Of a stretch of DNA of 64,000 nucleotides, positions 18,679-28,280 are shown in pieces. How positions within the stretch are numbered: the first letter of the stretch is position 1; each line of letters opens with the position of its first letter. A program made the position numbers and the translations under genes. The notes under the pieces are model-generated. The model was not told the DNA's origin and ran no database searches. It worked only from the letters and a program-made list of their open reading frames with translations. Source of the stretch: JBMOUD01 sp049319665 (GTDB taxonomy: Bacteria; Pseudomonadota; Gammaproteobacteria; Enterobacterales; Enterobacteriaceae); contig NZ_JBMOUD010000003.1 in the NCBI RefSeq assembly GCF_049319665.1, forward strand, positions 372,001 to 436,000, in the 5' to 3' direction.

Positions 18679-18881
18679 TATACACATCATACTTGAAGTT
18701 GCCGCTGCGTTGGCTGCGGTTGCTTACCCGAATCACTTACCCACGTAAGCTCACCGGGATTATGAGCCCCGTCCTTGGGGCTCACCCTGCGGGCCAGCGC
18801 AAAGCGCTGTTCAAATCAGTTCCAGACTGATTTGTCATTCCCTTGCCGCCTTGAGGCAACTCCAATTATTTGGGGTATATA
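18679..18881. repeat. ERIC element with internal insertion
   Basis: The left end ACACATCATACTTGAAGTTG, the core GTTGGCTGCGGTTGCTTACC/ACTTACCCACGTAAGCTC and the right end TTGCCGCCTTGAGGCAACTC then GGGGTATA are ERIC landmarks. After GGGAT the core carries about 75 extra bp, including GAGCCCC/GGGGCTC, CAGCGC/GCGCTG and AAATCAGT/ACTGATTT stems. ERICs with an internal insert are known in Yersinia. It fills most of the tRNA-Val to mdtK gap; no gene is seen there. Confidence 0.85.
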
Positions 18882-18928
18882 ACCCTGTGCGGGCTGATAT
18901 ATCACCAGCACAGGTGGGGCGGCAAAGG

Positions 18929-20308
18929 TTATCTTTCAACTCGATGTAATATCATTGATGCCGGCTGTTTTTGGATCCAACGCATACGAAGTGTCATCAT
19001 AATCGCGGCAAATGTCAGACCGAGAATAAATCCACACCAGAACCCGCTTGGGCCCATGGCTGGAACCAAATAATTGGTCAATGCCAACAAATACCCGACG
19101 GGTAAGCCAAGCACCCAATAAGCGACAAACGTGATATAGAAGATGGAGCGGGTGTCCTTATATCCACGAAGCACCCCGGTACTGATAACCTGTATCGCAT
19201 CGGAGATTTGATATAAGGCGGCGAATACCATCAGATGCGAAGCCAGGATCACTACGGGTGGATCCTCGTTGTATAGCCGGACGATATTTTCGCGGAAGAT
19301 AACCGAAACAAGGGCGGTAATCGAGGCCATCACAATACCGGTAAATATACTGGTATAAGCGGAGACTTTGGCTGCGTCAGGTAATCCTTGTCCCAAGCGA
19401 GAACCTACACGAATAGTTGCTGCGACACCGAGTGATAATGGGATGACGAACATCAACGAGCCAACATTAAGGGCAATCTGATGGCTGGCAACGGCGACGA
19501 TGCCGAGTGGTGAAACGAGCAAGGCAACAATAGCGAATAACGTCACTTCAAAAAATAGCGCCAAAGCTATGGGAAGACCGAGCTGAGTCAGGCGTTTTAG
19601 TGTCGGTAGGTGCGGCTTAGCAAAACGGGAGTGAGCCACGATATCTTTCATAGAGAAAGTGCGCTTGGTATAGATACGCATCATGATAAACATGACCCAG
19701 TACACGGTACCTGTTGCCACGCCACAACCCACGCCGCCAAGCGCAGGGGCGCCAAATTTGCCATAAATGAAAATATAGTTAACCGGAATATTGACCAGCA
19801 GCCCGATAAAACCAAACACCATTCCTGGTTTGGTCTTCGATAATCCTTCGCACTGATTACGTAATACTTGGAAGAATAGGTAGCCCGGTGCGCCCCACAT
19901 AATTGCCCGCAGATAACCAATGGCTTTGGCTTCAAGTGTCGGATCGATGTTATGCATTAACCCGATCATGTGATCGCTATTATAAATAACCACCATCACC
20001 AGTAAGGAAACGCCAGCGGCTAACCAGAAGCCTTGCTGCACTTGGTCACCTATTTTTTCACGACGCCCTGCGCCATTTAATTGAGCAATCGTCGGGGTTA
20101 GTGCTAGCAGCAGGCCTTGGCCAAAAAGTATTGCAGGTAGCCAGATGGATGTTCCTACCGCGACGGCAGCCATATCTGTCGCACTAACGGATCCTGCCAT
20201 AATAGTATCGACTACACCCATTGCTGTTTGGGCGACTTGGGCAAGAATGACTGGAATCGCAAGCGCCAGTAAGCTACGCGCTTCTGTAAGGTACTTCTGC
20301 ACGTACAC
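18929..20308 (-). CDS. mdtK: MATE-family multidrug efflux transporter MdtK
   Basis: A 459-aa inner-membrane Na+/H+-coupled drug exporter with about twelve membrane segments in two MatE repeats (about 12-175 and 240-400). It is collinear with E. coli MdtK/NorM, including LAIPVILAQVAQTAMG, WGAPGYLFFQVLRNQCEG and RGYKDTRSIFYITF. It is divergent from ribE, the conserved arrangement. Confidence 0.95.
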   Translation of the reverse strand: MYVQKYLTEARSLLALAIPVILAQVAQTAMGVVDTIMAGSVSATDMAAVAVGTSIWLPAILFGQGLLLALTPTIAQLNGAGRREKIGDQVQQGFWLAAGVSLLVMVVIYNSDHMIGLMHNIDPTLEAKAIGYLRAIMWGAPGYLFFQVLRNQCEGLSKTKPGMVFGFIGLLVNIPVNYIFIYGKFGAPALGGVGCGVATGTVYWVMFIMMRIYTKRTFSMKDIVAHSRFAKPHLPTLKRLTQLGLPIALALFFEVTLFAIVALLVSPLGIVAVASHQIALNVGSLMFVIPLSLGVAATIRVGSRLGQGLPDAAKVSAYTSIFTGIVMASITALVSVIFRENIVRLYNEDPPVVILASHLMVFAALYQISDAIQVISTGVLRGYKDTRSIFYITFVAYWVLGLPVGYLLALTNYLVPAMGPSGFWCGFILGLTFAAIMMTLRMRWIQKQPASMILHRVER

Positions 20309-20542
20309 ACCTTATTTTGTTGATGATCTTGGATGAAAACACGGCCGATGAAGTCGTGTTAAAAAGGGGATTTTTGATGCGTCGATATACTACCTCGTTC
20401 GCTTGAGTAATAAAATAGTGCTCTTTATCCTCCAGCTTTAGCCAATGGCGGTGCTTTTGTACCTATCTGCATTTGGTTTTTTTTACGAACTGCGGCAAAC
20501 TGCTCAGATGATTGCAATCTGTATTTTATAAGGGGCACAGAT

Positions 20543-21193
20543 ATGTTTACTGGGATTGTGCAGGGCACTGGTGTGTTGGTGTCTGTCGATGAAAAACCTA
20601 ATTTTCGTACCCACGTAGTAAAAATGCCGCCTGAGTTATTGCCAAATCTGGCGCTGGGGGCATCCGTTGCTCATAACGGTTGTTGCCTGACCGTGACGGA
20701 AGTGAATGGGGATCTTGTTAGCTTTGATTTGATCAAAGAAACCTTACGTCTTACCAACCTGGGTGATCTTAACGTCGGAGACGTGGTTAACCTTGAGCGT
20801 GCAGCCAGTTTTAATGATGAAATTGGTGGGCATCTGATGTCAGGTCATATTATCTGTACTGCAGAAATAGCCAAGATTCAAACATCAGAAAATAATCGCC
20901 AGGTCTGGTTCCGTATGCCGCATGCCGAGTATATGAAATATATCCTACACAAAGGATATATCGGAATAGATGGCATTAGTTTGACCGTCGGTGAAGTCAC
21001 CACCAGTCGTTTTTGCGTACATTTAATACCTGAAACTCTGGAGCGCACGACACTTGGCAGTAAGCGTTTAGGCGATAAAATTAATATCGAAATCGACCCG
21101 CAAACTCAGGCGATTGTTGATACCGTGGAACGCGTGTTAGCCAGTCGTGAGGCGGCAATGGCCGCAGCGCAAGCGCTGGCAGAACAGCCATAA
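20543..21193 (+). CDS. ribE: Riboflavin synthase, alpha subunit
   Basis: A 216-aa enzyme dismutating two 6,7-dimethyl-8-ribityllumazine molecules to riboflavin. It begins with the family signature MFTGIVQGTG. Two tandem lumazine-binding barrels are visible (about 1-95 and 98-195), each with a GISLTV or GCCLTV motif, and a C-terminal trimerisation helix. The ribosome-binding site is AAGGGGC. It is followed by a terminator at 21257. No FMN riboswitch is seen upstream. Confidence 0.96.
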   Translation: MFTGIVQGTGVLVSVDEKPNFRTHVVKMPPELLPNLALGASVAHNGCCLTVTEVNGDLVSFDLIKETLRLTNLGDLNVGDVVNLERAASFNDEIGGHLMSGHIICTAEIAKIQTSENNRQVWFRMPHAEYMKYILHKGYIGIDGISLTVGEVTTSRFCVHLIPETLERTTLGSKRLGDKINIEIDPQTQAIVDTVERVLASREAAMAAAQALAEQP

Positions 21194-21256
21194 GCTATAC
21201 GTTAGCTATTAGCGATGCGTTAGAGATTATCGTGAAGGGATTTTATCTTCAGATAT

Positions 21257-21288
21257 AAAAAATCGGCCATAGTTGGCCGATTTTTATT
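21257..21288. terminator. Terminator between ribE and cfa
   Basis: AAATCGGCCA/TGGCCGATTT stem with T-rich 3' side on the plus strand and A/T-rich flank on the other. It lies between the convergent ribE and cfa genes and probably serves both. Confidence 0.85.
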
Positions 21289-21304
21289 TTATGCTATCGA
21301 TGAC

Positions 21305-22456
21305 TTAACGTGGAACGCGAATACCGCCTTCAACACCGGTCGGACTTAGTAGAACCTGCCATAACTGAATGTCTCGTGCCCGGAAAGCACCGGCACAAGC
21401 ATTCAAATAGTAAGTAAACATACGTTTGAAACGATCGGAATAGTTATCTTCGAGTTGAGGCCAGGCTTCAATGAAACGTTCATACCACGCCATCAGCGTC
21501 CGGTCATAATCAGCGCCAATGTTGTGCCAGTCTTCCATCACAAACAAACCTTCAGTATTGTCGGCAATATGTTTAACGGAAGGCAAACAGCCATTAGGGA
21601 AGATATATTTATTGATCCACGGGTCAACATTTAAATCGGTTTTATTACCGCCAATAGTATGTAGCAGGAAAAGGCCATCCGGTTTAATGTTGCGCTTTAC
21701 CACATCAAAGTAGGTTTGATAGTTTTTAGGACCGACGTGTTCAAACATTCCGACAGAAACAACACGGTCAAACTGATCGTTAAGGTCGCGATAATCTTGC
21801 AGAAGGATGGTGACATCTAACCCTTTGCAGCGTTCTTGAGCCAATTTCTGCTGTTCTGCTGAAATGGTTACACCGAACACGCTAACACCATAATGTCGTG
21901 CTGCGTACTCTGCTAAACCACCCCATCCACAACCAATATCCAACAAACGTTGGCCCGGTTGCAGCTGCAGTTTATCGCAAATCATCTTGAGTTTGGCTTC
22001 TTGAGCCTGCTCAAGCGTGGTTGCCTCTTTCCAATATGCACAGGAATATTGCATATAAGGATCTAGCATCAGGCGGAAAAGATCATTGCCAAGGTCATAG
22101 TGCTCTTTACCCACTATCCAGGCACGTTTTCGAGACTGCAAATTACTCAGTCGCGCGACGGCGATGCGAAGCGTGTCTTTTAAGTGATGTGGGAGTTTTT
22201 TTTCTAGACCAGCTTGAACGACTTTATGAAAGAAAATGTCGAGACGTTCACATTCCCACCATCCATCCATATAACTCTCGCCCAACCCTAAAGAGCCTTC
22301 CTGCAAAACGCGTTTAAAGAAATCAGGATTTTTTACTTTAATATCGAAAGGGCGCGTTCCATTTATTTCAATACCAGCCATTGATAACATTTCATGTGCA
22401 ATACGGTACCACTGACTATCTTGCACACTCTGGTCTTCTATACACGATGAACTCAT
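21305..22456 (-). CDS. cfa: Cyclopropane-fatty-acyl-phospholipid synthase
   Basis: A 383-aa peripheral membrane SAM-dependent enzyme that adds a methylene bridge to unsaturated phospholipid acyl chains. It has an N-terminal lipid-binding region (about 1-120) and a methyltransferase domain with the SAM motif LLDIGCGWGGLAEYA (about 172-186) and VSVGMFEHVG. In E. coli it is sigma-S controlled and activated by the sRNA RydC through a long 5' UTR. The 336-bp gap upstream (22457-22792) may hold such a leader, though I see no certain promoter. Confidence 0.96.
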   Translation of the reverse strand: MSSSCIEDQSVQDSQWYRIAHEMLSMAGIEINGTRPFDIKVKNPDFFKRVLQEGSLGLGESYMDGWWECERLDIFFHKVVQAGLEKKLPHHLKDTLRIAVARLSNLQSRKRAWIVGKEHYDLGNDLFRLMLDPYMQYSCAYWKEATTLEQAQEAKLKMICDKLQLQPGQRLLDIGCGWGGLAEYAARHYGVSVFGVTISAEQQKLAQERCKGLDVTILLQDYRDLNDQFDRVVSVGMFEHVGPKNYQTYFDVVKRNIKPDGLFLLHTIGGNKTDLNVDPWINKYIFPNGCLPSVKHIADNTEGLFVMEDWHNIGADYDRTLMAWYERFIEAWPQLEDNYSDRFKRMFTYYLNACAGAFRARDIQLWQVLLSPTGVEGGIRVPR

Positions 22457-22792
22457 AGCTTCTCCATCACTTTCTCTTCTGACTTATTAACCTGCTTAAC
22501 AAAGCGAAGGCTATTTACAGGCTTTAATGAGAACAGGCGGTTAATCCGTCTTGTCTGATATTTGACTATGAACAAAGGAAATATAAGAAGAATACCTTAG
22601 TTTAGTTTCACTAAGGTTAAGTCATCCATGACGTTCAATATGGCACACAAAATGTGTCCAAAAAGACTGCAAGTAAAATCTTGTAAAATGTAATTGTAAA
22701 TATCTTAATAAGTATAAGCTTGCTACCGAGCATTCTCAATAGCAAATCTTGGCATGTCTAAATCTTATTTAAGTGATTATAACGTATATAAA

Positions 22793-24010
22793 TTATTTTG
22801 CCTTGATCGCATTTTCGCCACTTTTTTGCGTAGCATTACGTGCCATTTCTAGGCCCTTTCTCATCGTCAATAAATAGCCAATTCCGACCAAAACGATAGT
22901 ACTCAGCATAACGTTTACGGTATTTATTAGCGGATGTGAGATCAATGCTGAGACTAGCATGCTGGCAATAAAGCATAAGCCTAGCTGCAGCGTATTTTGC
23001 AATGCTGCGGCTTTTCCCGAGTTGGCAGGGAAGAGTGTTAATGCATTAGCGACCACTATTGGATAGCAGGCTCCGTTGACCAACGCCATCAGGCAAAATG
23101 GAATAATCAGTGCTAGTAAGGTTGCTTCGGTAAAACGTGCAACAATATATAACGCCACAATGCTTATACAGTAGCCGGTAAGCAGCCAAGGCAGCAGTTT
23201 TTTCCCACCGATTCTTGCGAGCAGCATCTTGCAACCAAAACCACCAACCAAGAAGGCAATAGTCTGTGGCACATAGCTGAGCCCAATGACTGACGGACTA
23301 TAGCCCATATCGTGAAGAATAAAGGGTGAGCCTGTTAGCCAGGCAAAGAAGCCTGCTGAGCAAGAAGAATAGATCAGCACATTGCCGATATATGCCGGAT
23401 TGCCTAGCATGGAGATAAAACCACGGCTTGGAGAGTGTTGATCATTTTTTGCACTAGATTTACTTTCTTTCAGCGTCAGGGTCGTCAGTAATAGTAAGAC
23501 ACCTATCGTCAGCAATATGGCAAAAATAGCTCGCCAATCTAAATGGTTAAGTGTCCATGCACCGAGCAGGGGAGCAAGGGCTGGTGAGAGAGCAACTAAC
23601 GGCATAATAGTAGCAAAGGTGCGCTGTGTAACATTTGGGCTATAGCGATCGACGACCAGCGCTTGCCAGCTGACTGTTGCGGCACAAACGCCCACCGCTT
23701 GGATAAACCTTAGTGCTAATAGCAATGCAATATCGTCAACCCACAGCATGCCTAAACAACCCGCGCTAAATAATACTAATCCAATAATCAAAATTGGCTT
23801 GCGGCCCCAGCGATCGGACAACGGTCCCCAAACCAATTGGCCGGCAGCAAATCCCGCTAAAAAAATGCTCAAACTAGTACTAATTGCACCGGCAGTTGTA
23901 TTGAGTTCACTTTGCATGGCACTGAAGGCAGGAAGGTACATATCCGTGGCTAAAAAGCCCAGCATACTCAGGCCTGCCAGATAAAATAAAAATCCAAATG
24001 AGGGTTTCAT
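22793..24010 (-). CDS. punC: MFS transporter PunC (YdhC)
   Basis: A 405-aa major facilitator of the Bcr/CflA drug-resistance branch with twelve predicted membrane segments. The motif-A loop GPLSDRWGRKP lies at about 62-72. E. coli YdhC is now named PunC, a purine-nucleoside importer activated by the adjacent LysR regulator PunR. The divergent punR gene at 24150 preserves that pairing. The function is inferred from the orthologue. Confidence 0.88.
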   Translation of the reverse strand: MKPSFGFLFYLAGLSMLGFLATDMYLPAFSAMQSELNTTAGAISTSLSIFLAGFAAGQLVWGPLSDRWGRKPILIIGLVLFSAGCLGMLWVDDIALLLALRFIQAVGVCAATVSWQALVVDRYSPNVTQRTFATIMPLVALSPALAPLLGAWTLNHLDWRAIFAILLTIGVLLLLTTLTLKESKSSAKNDQHSPSRGFISMLGNPAYIGNVLIYSSCSAGFFAWLTGSPFILHDMGYSPSVIGLSYVPQTIAFLVGGFGCKMLLARIGGKKLLPWLLTGYCISIVALYIVARFTEATLLALIIPFCLMALVNGACYPIVVANALTLFPANSGKAAALQNTLQLGLCFIASMLVSALISHPLINTVNVMLSTIVLVGIGYLLTMRKGLEMARNATQKSGENAIKAK

Positions 24011-24149
24011 GACACCAACTTTATTAGTTTTGAAAGGATAAACGCGAGACTGCGAATCATTATAGAAGAGTGCGGGAGTCTAATAGATGGCGAAAAACTT
24101 GTGAAATGCTAATATTTGCGGCTTGTTGTGAAAAATTTTGAAGGTAAAT

Positions 24150-25058
24150 ATGTGGTCAGAATATTCATTAGATGTCGTTGATACTGTTGCCAGAACCGGT
24201 AGTTTTAGCGCTGCAGCACAAGAACTTCATCGCGTGCCCTCTGCCATCAGCTATACGGTCCGCCAGCTTGAAGAGTGGTTGGCTGTTAGTTTGTTTGAAC
24301 GGCGACATCGTGATGTTGAATTGACCGCGGCCGGACGGCTCTTCGTTGATGAAGCAAGATCACTTATCAAAAAAATGAATGCCACACGTCGCCAATGCCA
24401 ACAAGTTGCCAACGGTTGGCGAGGAGAACTCAACGTAGCTGTCGATCGTATTGTAAAGCCAGCCAGGCTCCGGCGATTAGTCGTAGACTTTTATCGCGAA
24501 TTTTCAGATACCGAGCTGATTATACATAATGAAGTCTTTAACGGTGTGTGGGATGCTCTGGTAGATGGTCGTGCAGATGTCGCTATTGGTGCGACACGGG
24601 CGGTACCTGCAGGCGGTCGTTTTAACTTTCGCGATATGGGATTTATGGATTGGCATTGTGTCGTCAGCCCAACACACCCATTGGCGGCAATGCCTGGGAC
24701 ACTTCACGACGACAGTCTGCGCCATTATCCTGCATTATGTCTGGAGGACACATCGAGGAATCTTCCCAAACGTGATACCTGGACATTGGATAATCAGCGT
24801 CGATTGGTTGTACCTGATTGGACTTGTGCGCTTGATTGTTTGTTCGATGGGTTGTGTGTTGGCATGATGCCAGTGCATATGGTCTCACCCTGGATTGCTC
24901 AGAACAAACTAACCGCATTGACCTTAAGTAATACCTTTCCGGAAAGTCCATGCTGTCTAACTTGGGATCAGAACAATCAGTCGCCCGCTCTTGCGTGGCT
25001 ACTTAACTATTTAGGCGATAGTATTACGCTGAACCAGGAATGGCTGCGTGATAACTAA
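24150..25058 (+). CDS. punR: LysR-type regulator PunR (YdhB)
   Basis: A 302-aa LysR-family activator with N-terminal winged helix (about 1-60, recognition helix in SFSAAAQELHRVPSAISYTV) and a substrate-binding domain (about 90-290). The frame extends to a TTG at 24138, but the ATG at 24150 matches E. coli YdhB and has AAGGT upstream. It is divergent from punC, its expected target. The 139-bp gap holds the shared control region. Confidence 0.92.
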   Translation: MWSEYSLDVVDTVARTGSFSAAAQELHRVPSAISYTVRQLEEWLAVSLFERRHRDVELTAAGRLFVDEARSLIKKMNATRRQCQQVANGWRGELNVAVDRIVKPARLRRLVVDFYREFSDTELIIHNEVFNGVWDALVDGRADVAIGATRAVPAGGRFNFRDMGFMDWHCVVSPTHPLAAMPGTLHDDSLRHYPALCLEDTSRNLPKRDTWTLDNQRRLVVPDWTCALDCLFDGLCVGMMPVHMVSPWIAQNKLTALTLSNTFPESPCCLTWDQNNQSPALAWLLNYLGDSITLNQEWLRDN

Positions 25059-25082
25059 AAAGGATGCCAGTCTGGCATCCTT
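25057..25082 (-). terminator. purR terminator
   Basis: AAGGATGCCA/TGGCATCCTT stem overlapping the end of punR. On the minus strand it is followed by TTTTTAG, so it terminates purR. Confidence 0.7.
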
Positions 25083-25103
25083 AGTGGGGTATTAATGGCA
25101 AGC

Positions 25104-26129
25104 TTAGCGGCGATAATCTCGGTAAGGTCCGTCAGCAACCGAGCGTCGTTCAACCAGCTTAGGCTTAACTTCTATGGTTTGTTGTTCTTCACGTTTATTA
25201 ATAATACGGTCCAATAGCATCGTAAACGCCATCTCACCTAAGCGTTCTTTCGGCTGATGAATCGTTGTGAGTGGCGGTGAATAATAACGGGCATTGCGCA
25301 CATTATCATAGCCAATCACTGAAATATCCTGTGGAACCCGTAATCCCATTTCATCAGCGGCACAGATAGCGCCCATTGCCATGACATCACCGCCGCAGAA
25401 TACTGCGGTAGGACGGTTTTTCTGTGAAAGGATCTGTCGCATCGCCTGATATCCAGATTCTGGCTCAAAGTCGCCTTGAACAATCCATTCGTCGCGTACG
25501 GGAATATTGGCCTCTGTCAGCGCTTTAACAAAGCCATTAAAGCGCCCACCACCGGTATTACGATTGAGTTGGCCTGGTATTGCGCCGATATCGCGATGGC
25601 CACGCTCGATAAGATAACGTCCTGCCAAATACCCACCGTCAAAGGCGTTATCAATGATGGAGTCGGTGAAATCATTGCGCGATTCGCCCCAATCCATGAC
25701 CACCATCGGGATAGCGCGGTATTCTTCCAACATGCCAAGCAATTCTGCTGGATATTCAGCACACATTACCAGTAAGCCATCAACACGCTTTTGCGCCAAC
25801 ATGGCGAGGTAAGCACGCTGTTTCTCTAGGTTGTTATGCGAATTGCATAAAATTAGCGTATAGCCTTTGGCAAAACAGCTGTTTTCCACGGCTTCAATAA
25901 CTTCAGCAAAGTAGGGCGCTTCGCTTGATGTGGCTAATAACCCTATTGATTTGGTGTTGTTGACCTTAAGACTACGGGCGACGGCACTAGGAGAATAATG
26001 CAAATCTTTAATAGCAGCCCGCACAGCTTCCTTGGTTTCTTCGGCGACGAAACGTGTTTTATTGATGACGTGCGATACCGTCGTGGTTGAGACGCCAGCA
26101 CGCTTAGCGACATCTTTAATCGTTGCCAT
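25104..26129 (-). CDS. purR: Purine repressor PurR
   Basis: A 341-aa LacI-family repressor that binds hypoxanthine or guanine and shuts off purine synthesis. It has the N-terminal HTH MATIKDVAKRAGVSTTTVSH, hinge helix SPSAVARSLK (about 48-57) and a periplasmic-binding-like core. The frame runs further upstream, but the ATG at 26129 gives the exact E. coli length. Its leader contains a possible PurR half-site (26176-26191), consistent with autoregulation. Confidence 0.96.
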   Translation of the reverse strand: MATIKDVAKRAGVSTTTVSHVINKTRFVAEETKEAVRAAIKDLHYSPSAVARSLKVNNTKSIGLLATSSEAPYFAEVIEAVENSCFAKGYTLILCNSHNNLEKQRAYLAMLAQKRVDGLLVMCAEYPAELLGMLEEYRAIPMVVMDWGESRNDFTDSIIDNAFDGGYLAGRYLIERGHRDIGAIPGQLNRNTGGGRFNGFVKALTEANIPVRDEWIVQGDFEPESGYQAMRQILSQKNRPTAVFCGGDVMAMGAICAADEMGLRVPQDISVIGYDNVRNARYYSPPLTTIHQPKERLGEMAFTMLLDRIINKREEQQTIEVKPKLVERRSVADGPYRDYRR

Positions 26130-26175
26130 GGAAAAAATAACTCCTGAACCCGCGTGCACTAGCACGTTAGCATTA

Positions 26176-26191
26176 TGTTAATCGTTTGCCT
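26176..26191. promoter_or_regulatory. Possible PurR operator upstream of purR
   Basis: The right half TCGTTTGCCT fits the PurR consensus (CGNTTNCNT) fully; the left half TGTTAA is weak. It lies about 50 nt upstream of the purR start. The remainder of 26130-26532 shows no supported gene. Confidence 0.35.
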
Positions 26192-26532
26192 GCGTTTATT
26201 TAACTGCGATAATTTCTTTACGCAGCAAAATCGTTTGTATTGATTTCAGCAGAGAACCTGAAAGGGGGCTGAGATAAGCAGCCGTTACATCGCAGGGCGG
26301 TAACCGCGAATTTTCTCTTATATTGCGGAAAAGTGGAAGAAAAATTTAAGCTGACTACGAAGATGGCGCTCTTTGTTAGAGATCATAGGAAAATGGTAGC
26401 GGCTATGAGAATATATCAATGGCATAATAATTGTATGGCTATTCTTTATGTGGCTACTGGTTGTATGGCCAATGTCTGTTTGGCTCGTTATGATTATAAG
26501 TATTCTCGGCGTTCATCATGAAAGGAGGATGT

Positions 26533-26622
26533 ATGGATAGTAATCTAAAAATGTCTTTAATCACCACGGTTTGCGCATTGGCGATGATCTTGATCTTCAG
26601 CTTTACTGCGGTGATGCACTGA
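26533..26622 (+). CDS. ynhF: Small membrane protein YnhF
   Basis: A 29-aa ORF, MDSNLKMSLITTVCALAMI plus a hydrophobic tail ending in MH, with one membrane helix (about 8-26). It aligns with E. coli YnhF, which has the same length, MSTDLKFSLVTT-type start and TA(A/V)(L/M)H end, and which also lies next to purR. The Shine-Dalgarno AAAGGAGG is perfect, 6 nt before the ATG. The function of YnhF is unknown. Confidence 0.88.
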   Translation: MDSNLKMSLITTVCALAMILIFSFTAVMH

Positions 26623-26720
26623 GTTGGGCGTCGCTAGGCGTTGTTGTTGGCTGACTACTGTACCGATGCCTTAGTTACTTTGCCAATGTAGCACTGACTT
26701 CGCCAAAGCAGGGTAGCGAT

Positions 26721-26765
26721 AAAAAATAAGGGAAATCCCTAAATGGGATTTCCCTTATTTTATTA
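26721..26765. terminator. Strong bidirectional terminator
   Basis: AATAAGGGAAATCCC/GGGATTTCCCTTATT, a 15-bp stem with a 5-nt loop and T-rich flanks on both strands. It separates ynhF from the convergent mepH gene. Confidence 0.85.
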
Positions 26766-26853
26766 TCATTCTCTTGTCGATAACTGTGTGTTCTCAGTTA
26801 TCACGGAAACACTTCGTTAAATGCTCTTCATCAAAGATGAGCTAACTGACTAT

Positions 26854-27711
26854 TTAACGAATCGTTTTAGGGGTCATGACCCGACGAGCGCCTACGTAAT
26901 GATCTTGCCAGTAGTTATCCGCAAGGTAACTGATTTTTATGTCTTCACCTGTGCGAGGAGACTGAATAAATTTACCATTACCAAGATAAACACCAACATG
27001 GTCTGCGGCACCGCGCTTGGAAATCTTAAAGAATACCAAGTCGCCAGATTCTAACTCACCACGTTTGATTGGCGCTGCATCACGCAGGTGATACATTTCA
27101 TCGGCCGTGCGAGGCATCTTAATACGCATCAAATCCTTATATGCGTAGTAAACTAAGCCACTACAATCGAAACCAGTATTCGGCGATGTCCCACCCCAGC
27201 GGTAAGGTTTTCCGACTTGGTGCATCAATTTGTTCATCGCAGTCAATTTAGCTGTCTGATAGCGTTTTTTATGCGCGGCGCTCATCGCAATCGGCATGCA
27301 TTTTTCACTTGCCGCTTTATGCTTGTGATGACGACCGTACGCTTTTTTACCCACAGTAGGGCAGGTTACCGCCTCATTCGCTAACGAGTGAGTGATACTC
27401 TTAATCTCTTTTTTGTGTCCGTTTTTTTCATGCTTGGCTATGGCCGCCTTTGTAGACGCATGCTTAACCAGCTTGGGGCTGCCAGCTTTCTTACTGTGTG
27501 TTGTCGATTTATGGTGCTCATTTACTGCCGCTGATTTTGTTTTCTTAGTACTGCGAGCAACAACTTTTCGCTTTCGTCGTTCTTCAGGTTTTGTCTGATC
27601 GACGTGGCTTTTCCGTTGTTCTGCGGAAATACGTTTATGTGGCGAAGCATTTGCCACATTAAGAAACAGCTGGGTAAAGAGCAGCACAAAGAGCGTAAAC
27701 AATAACCGCAT
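26854..27711 (-). CDS. mepH: NlpC/P60 murein DD-endopeptidase MepH
   Basis: A 285-aa exported peptidoglycan hydrolase. A signal peptide (about 1-22) is followed by a very basic Lys/His-rich linker (about 25-140) and an NlpC/P60 domain (about 160-280). The catalytic Cys is in GFDCSGLVYY (about C183) and the His in ADHVGVYLG. E. coli MepH cleaves D-Ala-mDAP cross-links during wall growth. The start at 27711 is chosen over the upstream one because MRLLFTLF begins a proper signal peptide. Confidence 0.93.
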   Translation of the reverse strand: MRLLFTLFVLLFTQLFLNVANASPHKRISAEQRKSHVDQTKPEERRKRKVVARSTKKTKSAAVNEHHKSTTHSKKAGSPKLVKHASTKAAIAKHEKNGHKKEIKSITHSLANEAVTCPTVGKKAYGRHHKHKAASEKCMPIAMSAAHKKRYQTAKLTAMNKLMHQVGKPYRWGGTSPNTGFDCSGLVYYAYKDLMRIKMPRTADEMYHLRDAAPIKRGELESGDLVFFKISKRGAADHVGVYLGNGKFIQSPRTGEDIKISYLADNYWQDHYVGARRVMTPKTIR

Positions 27712-28176
27712 GGCGTCGCTACCGATAGTGTCCAAGGTTAAACATCACAGATGTTACAGTATTCCCCAAAAGCGGGGCGTAAAACAGCATGAATTGCTTC
27801 GATTCTAGATCATATTGTGAGAAAAAGTTAATATCTTTTTTTTTGCTGATAAATGCAGCATGAATCGTTCGAAGTTAACTCAAATTTCAGAGTGTTAGCA
27901 CATAAACACAGCGAACTTCGGATCTGTCGAACTTTGCTATATAGATAGTAGATAACAATATAATGCCTGTTTTTTGGCTCTCGATGCATGACTTTACCAG
28001 CCTAAAGACGAGGGTCAATAAAAACCACACAAAAAATGGCGTTATATCTTGCCTCGGTCATCGTTACAATAGTGATAAGAAAAAACGATGCTTTTATCTG
28101 ACTAAATTTATGTCGATTAGCAGTAGTCATTAGCATAAATTAAAATGTAAGTAGATATCGTTTACCTATGCAGACC

Positions 28177-28208
28177 TATACCCATCATACTTCAAGTTGC
28201 AGGGTATA
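28177..28208. repeat. Minimal ERIC-like remnant
   Basis: TATACCCATCATACTTCAAG, TTGCA and then GGGTATA: both ERIC tips with the core missing, 32 bp in all. It lies within the 569-bp mepH-grxD gap (27712-28280), where no gene is otherwise visible. sodB, expected near here in E. coli, is absent. Confidence 0.7.
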
Positions 28209-28280
28209 AACGTGTTGTAGTCTCTGCACAAGTTTGAGTAATGACCGTGACAGCCTATTGATGGCTTGAGGAAGCAAAAA

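Noticed and set aside
20309..20542. FMN riboswitch before ribE
   Set aside because: The mdtK-ribE gap lacks the conserved RFN element pattern; in enterobacteria it is placed before ribB.
26333..26521. 62-codon frame upstream of ynhF
   Set aside because: Starts at GTG without ribosome-binding site and ends just before the ynhF Shine-Dalgarno; no recognisable domain.
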